Shown: positions 1-6,736 of the stretch, one piece after another
How positions within the stretch are numbered: the first letter of the stretch is position 1
How the letters are laid out: each line of letters begins with the position of its first letter
Assembly: GCA_937907595.1 (NCBI GenBank)
Contig: CALCXL010000239.1
Location: 1 to 6,736 of the forward strand
DNA length: 6,736 nucleotides
Direction of reading: 5' to 3'
Source: an uncultured Pseudomonadota bacterium
Lineage (GTDB): Bacteria > Myxococcota_A > UBA796 > UBA9615
Notes under the pieces: generated by a model
What the model was told of the DNA's origin: nothing
The model's input: the letters and a program-made list of their open reading frames with translations, nothing else
Database searches by the model: none
Made by a program: the position numbers and the translations under genes

Positions 1-491
1 GCCTCCCCCGCGATGGCGTCCAGGAGCAGGAAGTAACGGCGCCCCGCCTCCACGTCGATGGTGAGGTCGTTGAAGCCCCGCGCCAGCGCCCGGTCGGCCC
101 GGCAGGCCCCCTCGAGCACGAAGAGGTCGTGGTTGAGCACGTTGGGCTCGGGGTCGATGAGCTTCCAGGTCAGGGTGCCGGTGAAGTCCGCCGTGAAGGA
201 CCAGGCGACCTCGTTGCCCTCGTAGTTGCCGATGGCGACGGGGTAGCCGTCGATGGCGCTGGTGTAGCCGCTGTTCGGGGCGCTGTTGTCGCCGCTGACC
301 GCCTGGCCGCAGACCAGCTCCTCGATCGGCGCGCACTCGGCCGGGGCGCCGTCCTCCTCGCCGCCGGGGTCGATGTCCACGGTCGCGTCGTCGCCGTCGA
401 CGGGGCCGATGTCGGCGTCCTCGCAGTCCTCGTTGCCCAATAGGGCGGAGGCGCAGAGGAGCAGGGCGATGAGGCGGAGGCTGCGGTGCAT
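1..491 (-). CDS. Secreted protein with PPC-like beta domain, partial (3' end cut by window edge)
   Basis: The minus strand is open from an ATG at 491 to the window edge, giving 163 complete codons without a stop. The N-terminus (MHRSLRLIALLLCASALLG) looks like a signal peptide: two arginines, then a hydrophobic stretch at about residues 7-18, with a possible signal peptidase I site after A-S-A (residue 16). Cys13 has three leucines before it, so it is a poor lipobox. Residues 21-50 form an acidic Asp/Gly/Glu linker. From about residue 53 the sequence fits the pre-peptidase C-terminal (PPC)-like beta-sandwich common in myxobacterial exported proteins: W-S-F-T-A-D-F-T-G near 98-105, H-D-L-F-V-L-E-G-A-C at 121-130, then V-E-A-G-R-R-Y-F-L-L-L-D at 147-158. 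The only ribosome-binding candidate is a weak GGGA about 6 bases before the ATG. The gene is divergent from the FKBP gene. Its function is unknown; the family assignment comes from pattern recognition, and the C-terminal part is not visible. Confidence 0.8.
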   Translation of the reverse strand, partial: MHRSLRLIALLLCASALLGNEDCEDADIGPVDGDDATVDIDPGGEEDGAPAECAPIEELVCGQAVSGDNSAPNSGYTSAIDGYPVAIGNYEGNEVAWSFTADFTGTLTWKLIDPEPNVLNHDLFVLEGACRADRALARGFNDLTIDVEAGRRYFLLLDAIAGE

Positions 492-711
492 GGCGTGTCC
501 CGGGCGTTCGTGGCGTGCGCCGCCCCTGGGGAGCGCGCAGGGTGCTTCTACGGGGGACCTGTGGCCGCGCCGTCCCCCCGCTGTGGTTCTTTCGTGCCGG
601 AGGTGTTGCGGCGCTGTGCCGAGGGGAGCGGCGCCAGCCCCCGCCGTCGGATCACGAACCCCCGGCCCCCGGCTCGCGGAGTCCCCCCCGGCTTTGCTAC
701 CGTCCGCCGCC
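492..711. other. Divergent intergenic region
   Basis: These 220 bases separate two divergently transcribed genes. No convincing coding sequence was found. The plus-side promoter hexamer lies near the right end. On the minus side no clear -10/-35 pair could be picked for the secreted-protein gene. The stretch 638-689 holds four cytosine runs of 5, 5, 5 and 7, so the opposite strand is guanine-run rich. Confidence 0.6.
698..703 (+). promoter_or_regulatory. Putative -10 hexamer (TACCGT) of the FKBP gene
   Basis: TACCGT matches the TAnnnT core of a sigma70-type -10 element and ends 8 bases before the ATG at 712. With the usual 6-8 base gap from -10 to transcription start, the transcript would begin at or within about two bases of the ATG, so it would have almost no leader. 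In agreement, no Shine-Dalgarno is present between this hexamer and the start. No good -35 is visible at 17-bp spacing (the bases there read cgcgga), which leaves the call tentative. Confidence 0.4.
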
Positions 712-1470
712 ATGAGCGACCCCACGAAAGCCCCCGCCGACGTCTCCGCCCCCCCGGCCGACGCCCAGTCCACCGCCTCCGGCCTCGCCTGGAAGACGCT
801 GTCCCCGGGCAGCGGCGACCGACCCAGCGCCTCCGCGTCGGTCACCGTGCACTACAGCGGCTGGACCACCGACGGCCAGCTCTTCGACAGCTCGCGCAAG
901 CGCGGGCAGCCGGCCACCTTCCCCTTGAACCGCGTGATCAAGGGCTGGACGGAGGGCCTGCAGCTCATGCAGCTGGGCGAGTCGGCTCGCTTCTGGATCC
1001 CGGCGGAGCTCGCCTACGGCACCAACCCCGGCGGCGGACGCCCCGGCGGCATGCTCTGCTTCGACGTGGAGCTGCTCTCGATGGTCGAGCCCCCGGCCCC
1101 GCCGCAGGTCCCCGAGGACGTCGCCGGCGTGCCCTCGGACGCCGCGGTCACCTCGTCGGGCCTGGCCTCGCGCGTCCTGCACGCGGGCCCCGCCGGCAAG
1201 AAGCCCGGCCCCGGCAGCAGCGTCACGGTGCACTACAGCGGCTGGACCACCGACGGCCGCCTCTTCGACAGCAGCGTGACCCGCGGGCAGACGATCTCGT
1301 TCCCCCTCAGCGGCGTCATCAAGGGCTGGACGGAGGGCCTGCAGCTCATGGTCGTCGGGGAGAAGCGCCGCTTCTGGATCCCGGCCGAGCTCGCCTACGG
1401 CCACAAGCCCGGCGGCGGCCGCCCCGGCGGCATGTTGGTGTTCGACGTGGAGCTCTTCAGCTTCAAGTAG
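712..1470 (+). CDS. Tandem two-domain FKBP-type peptidyl-prolyl cis-trans isomerase
   Basis: This 252-residue protein is predicted to catalyse cis-trans isomerisation of Xaa-Pro bonds, assisting protein folding. Residues 1-23 are a Pro/Ala-rich, probably disordered tail. FKBP domain 1 covers about 24-125, a linker of about 25 residues follows, and domain 2 covers about 149-252. Residues lining the FKBP12 active site are present in both copies: Tyr48/Tyr175, Phe58-Asp59/Phe185-Asp186, Phe70/Phe197, Val75-Ile76/Val202-Ile203, Trp79/Trp206, Tyr102/Tyr229, Phe117/Phe244. Every pair is offset by exactly 127 residues, so both domains look catalytically competent. There is no Mip/FkpA-type N-terminal dimerisation helix and no signal peptide, which suggests a cytoplasmic location. 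The ATG at 712 was chosen because homology begins just after it; the reading frame continues upstream, but that part is low-complexity and overlaps the divergent promoter region. Most bacterial small FKBPs have a single domain. The family call is firm; the physiological client is unknown. Confidence 0.95.
   Translation: MSDPTKAPADVSAPPADAQSTASGLAWKTLSPGSGDRPSASASVTVHYSGWTTDGQLFDSSRKRGQPATFPLNRVIKGWTEGLQLMQLGESARFWIPAELAYGTNPGGGRPGGMLCFDVELLSMVEPPAPPQVPEDVAGVPSDAAVTSSGLASRVLHAGPAGKKPGPGSSVTVHYSGWTTDGRLFDSSVTRGQTISFPLSGVIKGWTEGLQLMVVGEKRRFWIPAELAYGHKPGGGRPGGMLVFDVELFSFK
841..1467 (+). repeat. Internal 381-bp duplication of the FKBP domain
   Basis: Copy 1 (841-1086) and copy 2 (1222-1467) align without gaps at an offset of 381 bases. 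Identical blocks include 847-877 with 1228-1258 (31 bases) and 937-969 with 1318-1350 (33 bases), including synonymous positions. The linker between the copies is not conserved. The pattern indicates duplication of a domain within one gene, possibly kept similar by gene conversion. Confidence 0.85.
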
Positions 1471-1500
1471 GCGACCCCGCGGTCCCTCGCTGCAGCCGGC

Positions 1501-1529
1501 GGCGTCGCGGTGCCCGAGCCCGCGACGTC
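1501..1529 (+). terminator. Strong hairpin after the FKBP gene, possible terminator
   Basis: Bases 1501-1510 (ggcgtcgcgg) pair with 1520-1529 (ccgcgacgtc) to give a 10-bp stem with one G-U pair and a 9-base loop. The hairpin starts 30 bases after the FKBP stop codon and ends 33 bases before the next putative -10. There is no T-tract behind it, so it would be a non-canonical terminator, as is frequent in very GC-rich genomes, or it may only protect the 3' end. GC-rich DNA produces such stems easily by chance. Confidence 0.4.
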
Positions 1530-1562
1530 ACCCTGCCCGAGCCGGTCGGCGCCGCGGCGCGC

Positions 1563-1568
1563 TAGGCT
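1563..1568 (+). promoter_or_regulatory. Putative -10 hexamer (TAGGCT) of the two-gene operon
   Basis: TAGGCT fits TAnnnT and ends 6 bases before the GTG start at 1575. A transcript starting the usual distance downstream would begin at the start codon itself. The six bases between (ggggac) are not a well-placed Shine-Dalgarno, being too close to the start. No -35 consensus is evident. The arrangement closely parallels that of the FKBP gene, which strengthens both calls. Confidence 0.45.
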
Positions 1569-1574
1569 GGGGAC

Positions 1575-2585
1575 GTGCGCGCGCCGATCCTCCTGCTGAC
1601 CTGCTTCCTCGCCCTGCCCTCCACCGCGGGCGCCCAGGCGGAGATCCCTCCGGCCGAGCCGACCGACTCCCCCGATGCCCCGGCGCCCACCCCGTCGCCC
1701 GAAGCGCCCACCGATGCGCCGACTGCGGCACCGCCGCCCATCGAGCCCCCCCCGACGCCCGAGCCGCCGATCGAGCAGGCCGACGCCCTGGCCACCTACG
1801 TCGCCCGTCGCCTGCAGCGCGGCATCTTCTTCGGCCCCGTGGAGACCTGGGGCACCGGGCTGCTCTTCTGGCACGGCTCCGGCGCAGGCCCCCTGCGGCG
1901 CACGCGGCTGCTGGAGGCCTTCGGCAGCGTGGAGGCCATCCGCGTGGCCGATCCGGTCGCCGTCGCGGAGGCCGGGCGCTACCAGGGGCCAGCCCCCTAC
2001 CAGGCCCACCGCGTGGAGTTCCTGCAGACCCAATTGGGTCGGCCGGCCCGGGGCGGCGTGGTGGTGCCCTCGTCCTGGAACGTGCTCGACGGCTACGGCG
2101 CGCCCATGTCGCCGCGCACCCTCGCCCTGAGGGTGGGGGCGTGGGACGTGCTGGAGCGCATCGATCGGGAGGCGGAGATCCTGTTCGCCCTCTGCGTCGG
2201 CGCCGCCATCGGCACCACGGCCCTCGTCTCCCTGGGCAGCTTCGATCTGCGGGCGACGGACAGCGCTGACAGCTACCCCACCGCCCCCCCGCCGGTGCTC
2301 GCACACCAGGCGGCGGCGAGGCGACGCCGGGGAACGGCGCTCGTGGTGGCCGGCGGGGCGATCTCCACCGCCGCCGCCAGCGCGGCCGTCACCACGGCGG
2401 TGATGCACACGAAGCTGGTGACCTTCTGGACCGAGGACGGTCTGGACGAGGTGATCCAGCGCTACAACGAGGGGCTGCAGGCCGACCTGGGCCTGAGCGC
2501 CGAGGACGTCGGCCGCTACGTGCGACGGCGCGGGGTGGCTCCGCGGGTGCAGCCGGGCCTGACCGGCGTGGTGGGGGAGTTTTGA
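1575..2585 (+). CDS. Exported protein of unknown function with Pro/Ala-rich linker and two hydrophobic segments
   Basis: This is a 336-residue protein starting at GTG. The start is set by the signal peptide MRAPILLLTCFLALPSTAGAQA, with likely cleavage around A-G-A/Q-A (residues 18-22), and by the promoter-like hexamer just upstream. Residues 23-67 form a Pro/Ala/Glu/Asp-rich linker, probably disordered and spanning the envelope. Residues 68-195 look like a globular region with no family I recognise (Y-V-A-R-R-L-Q-R-G-I-F-F-G near 75-87). Two hydrophobic Ala/Gly/Val segments, about 201-220 and 253-276, are separated by an Arg cluster (residues 249-253) and may be membrane-spanning or a helical hairpin. 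The C-terminus has a helix with R-Y-N-E-G-L-Q-A-D-L-G-L at 296-307; a similar YN..L tail is, from memory, common in uncharacterised myxobacterial envelope proteins. The stop codon overlaps the start of the downstream lipoprotein gene. I assign no function. Confidence 0.8.
   Translation: MRAPILLLTCFLALPSTAGAQAEIPPAEPTDSPDAPAPTPSPEAPTDAPTAAPPPIEPPPTPEPPIEQADALATYVARRLQRGIFFGPVETWGTGLLFWHGSGAGPLRRTRLLEAFGSVEAIRVADPVAVAEAGRYQGPAPYQAHRVEFLQTQLGRPARGGVVVPSSWNVLDGYGAPMSPRTLALRVGAWDVLERIDREAEILFALCVGAAIGTTALVSLGSFDLRATDSADSYPTAPPPVLAHQAAARRRRGTALVVAGGAISTAAASAAVTTAVMHTKLVTFWTEDGLDEVIQRYNEGLQADLGLSAEDVGRYVRRRGVAPRVQPGLTGVVGEF
2573..2579 (+). promoter_or_regulatory. Strong Shine-Dalgarno (GGGGGAG) for the lipoprotein gene
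   Basis: GGGGGAG lies inside the last codons of the upstream gene, 5 bases before the ATG at 2585. It supports the ATG over the in-frame TTG at 2582, for which the spacing would be only 2 bases. It contrasts with the two upstream genes, which lack such a site. Confidence 0.7.
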
Positions 2586-3736
2586 TGCGCCTGGGCTTCC
2601 CCCTCCTGCTGGCCTCCCTCGCCCTGCCCGCCTGCGGGGGCTCGGCCTCGGACCTGGACCGCGACTGCAGCTTCGCCACGGGGCCCGTGACCGGGGACTG
2701 GGTGCCGCTGTTCGGGGGGCACAGCTACGACTGGCTCTACCTGTCCCACCGGGTGGCGTACCTGCGGGCCGGCGTGGAGCGGCCAAACGACGACGGCTCC
2801 TTCGAGGTGCCCCTGGGCCTCATCGGCGGCGACTGGTCGACCGGCCAGTTCTACGACGACTACCCCTGGTACCGCGTCGACCACACGCGGGTCTCCACCG
2901 ACGCCGTGCAGGGCTGGTTCGGCGCCACGGACCTGCTGGTGCCCGCCAGGGGCCGGGTGGATCAGACCGTGACGGTGGATCTGGCCGCCACGGGCCTGCC
3001 CGAGCAGGGCCGCAAGGTCGTCGTGCTCCAGGGCCTGTGCTTCGACACCGACGTGCCCCTGGCCGGCGACTACACGGGCGCCTACGACCCGGGGCTGGGC
3101 TGGACGGTGCGGGGCTTCGGCGCCGACGTGCGGCCGGGCATCGCCACGGACGAGTCCCTGGACGTCGACCTGCGCGTGCACTTCCAGGCGGGCCCGCTGG
3201 ACCGCTCGGACCTCAACGAGGCCATCCCCTTCAGCACGGTCAAGGCGACGATCCTCTACTCGATCCTCAACGTGCCCGACGGGGACATCACCCACGCGGA
3301 GCACGGCAGCAGCATGTTCTACGCGACGCAGGGCCAGTCCTACTCGGACACGCCCCTGCTCCCCGAGGCGGAGCGGCGGGTGCTGATCGACGGGCGGGCG
3401 GGCCACGCGGCCGCGGTGCCCCTGCTGCACGGCTTCGACTTCGAGCTCAACGCCGCCCACGACCCCGATCGCGCCGGCCGCTACCTGCGGGGCTGGCACG
3501 CGCGCATCGACGGCTTCGACTACGAGCCCGACTCCGGCCGCGCCGAGCTCCTGGTGGACGGCTGGGCCTCGCACTCCTCGGCGTTCCAGGAGGGCGACCT
3601 GGAGGTGGAGTTCCGCTCCAACCTCTCGCTGCTCCAGCTCCCGGAGGAGGCCGCCCCCGTGCGCGGCCACACCACAGGCTACTTCGAGATCGGCCAGCCC
3701 CTGGGCAGCCGGCGGGAGTCGGTGGACGCGCCCTGA
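2585..3736 (+). CDS. Lipoprotein of unknown function
   Basis: This 383-residue protein starts with a lipoprotein signal peptide, MRLGFPLLLASLALPACGG. The lipobox is L-P-A-C with the lipidated cysteine at residue 17; glycine at +2 is not the Asp inner-membrane retention signal known from enterobacteria, so outer-membrane sorting is plausible. The mature part is rich in Asp, Gly and aromatic residues with alternating hydrophobic patterns, suggesting a mostly beta fold. Examples are W-L-Y-L-S-H-R-V-A-Y-L-R near 50-61 and V-E-F-R-S-N-L-S-L-L near 341-350. Cys28 and Cys152 could form a disulfide. No transmembrane segment follows the signal peptide and I recognise no known domain. The ATG overlaps the stop of the preceding gene in the arrangement TGATG, which implies translational coupling and shared transcription with the exported protein. 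The pair may act together in the envelope; that is inference from gene order only. Confidence 0.82.
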   Translation: MRLGFPLLLASLALPACGGSASDLDRDCSFATGPVTGDWVPLFGGHSYDWLYLSHRVAYLRAGVERPNDDGSFEVPLGLIGGDWSTGQFYDDYPWYRVDHTRVSTDAVQGWFGATDLLVPARGRVDQTVTVDLAATGLPEQGRKVVVLQGLCFDTDVPLAGDYTGAYDPGLGWTVRGFGADVRPGIATDESLDVDLRVHFQAGPLDRSDLNEAIPFSTVKATILYSILNVPDGDITHAEHGSSMFYATQGQSYSDTPLLPEAERRVLIDGRAGHAAAVPLLHGFDFELNAAHDPDRAGRYLRGWHARIDGFDYEPDSGRAELLVDGWASHSSAFQEGDLEVEFRSNLSLLQLPEEAAPVRGHTTGYFEIGQPLGSRRESVDAP

Positions 3737-3744
3737 GTCGGGTG

Positions 3745-3761
3745 GGGCGCTGGGGGCGCCC
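3745..3761. terminator. Short GC hairpin in convergent spacer, weak terminator candidate
   Basis: Bases 3745-3750 (gggcgc) pair with 3756-3761 (gcgccc) across a 5-base loop (tgggg) in the 56-base gap between two convergent genes. On the plus strand it is followed by aatctt rather than a T-tract, and nothing T-rich follows on the minus strand. Its location suits a bidirectional terminator, but the structural support is thin. Confidence 0.25.
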
Positions 3762-3792
3762 AATCTTGGGGCCCCGCTCCGCCCCCTCCCGA

Positions 3793-6736
<2,944 letters not shown>

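Noticed and set aside
486..1565. A 359-residue plus-strand frame overlapping the FKBP gene.
   Set aside because: It runs out of frame through both FKBP domains; its internal repetition merely mirrors the duplicated DNA.
2027..2040. A perfect 14-bp palindrome, gacccaattgggtc, inside the exported-protein gene.
   Set aside because: A single 14-bp palindrome is not surprising in 6.7 kb (of order 0.4 expected even with uniform composition), it lies mid-gene, and no second copy was seen.
2582..2584. In-frame TTG as an alternative start for the lipoprotein.
   Set aside because: It would sit only 2 bases from the Shine-Dalgarno; the ATG at 2585 has proper spacing and starts directly with the lipoprotein signal peptide.
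1395..2786. A 463-residue open frame on the minus strand across the exported-protein gene.
   Set aside because: It crosses the promoter, hairpin and gene boundaries of three supported features and has only low-complexity composition; high GC suppresses stop codons.

Overview
This is a very GC-rich window with strong G/C preference at third codon positions. It encodes envelope-type proteins seen often in Myxococcota and related former deltaproteobacteria: MopE-type Asp/Cys metal-binding repeats, a PPC-like secreted protein, a proline-rich exported protein, a lipoprotein, and an FKBP carrying the 'VHYSGWTTDG...VIKGWTEGLQLM' signature. A myxobacterial-type chromosome is therefore the best guess. 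This rests on gene content and composition only, with no marker gene in view.

Layout: (1) 1-491, minus strand, is the N-terminal part of a secreted protein with a PPC-like beta domain, cut by the left edge. (2) 492-711 is a divergent intergenic region holding the likely promoter of the next gene. (3) 712-1470, plus, encodes a peptidyl-prolyl isomerase made of two FKBP domains in perfect register. (4) 1471-1574 holds a strong hairpin and then a second promoter-like hexamer. (5) 1575-2585, plus, encodes an exported protein of unknown function with a Pro/Ala-rich linker. It overlaps by one base (6) 2585-3736, plus, a 383-residue lipoprotein of unknown function, so the two look translationally coupled. 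(7) 3737-3792 is a short convergent spacer. (8) 3793-6736, minus, is a large secreted or surface protein running off the right edge. It has nine MopE-type repeats in two blocks, three beta-rich domains and no visible sorting tail.

The genes do not form an evident pathway. Most products are predicted to be exported (signal peptides or extracellular repeats); the FKBP is the exception and lacks a signal peptide. No RNA genes, mobile elements, CRISPR or defence genes were seen. The most notable points are: a possible leaderless start (TAnnnT 6-8 bases before the start codon, no Shine-Dalgarno) on two genes, against a strong Shine-Dalgarno on the coupled downstream gene; an in-register 381-bp duplication in the FKBP gene; and evidence that two of the beta domains in the MopE-type protein are divergent copies of one 135-residue module.
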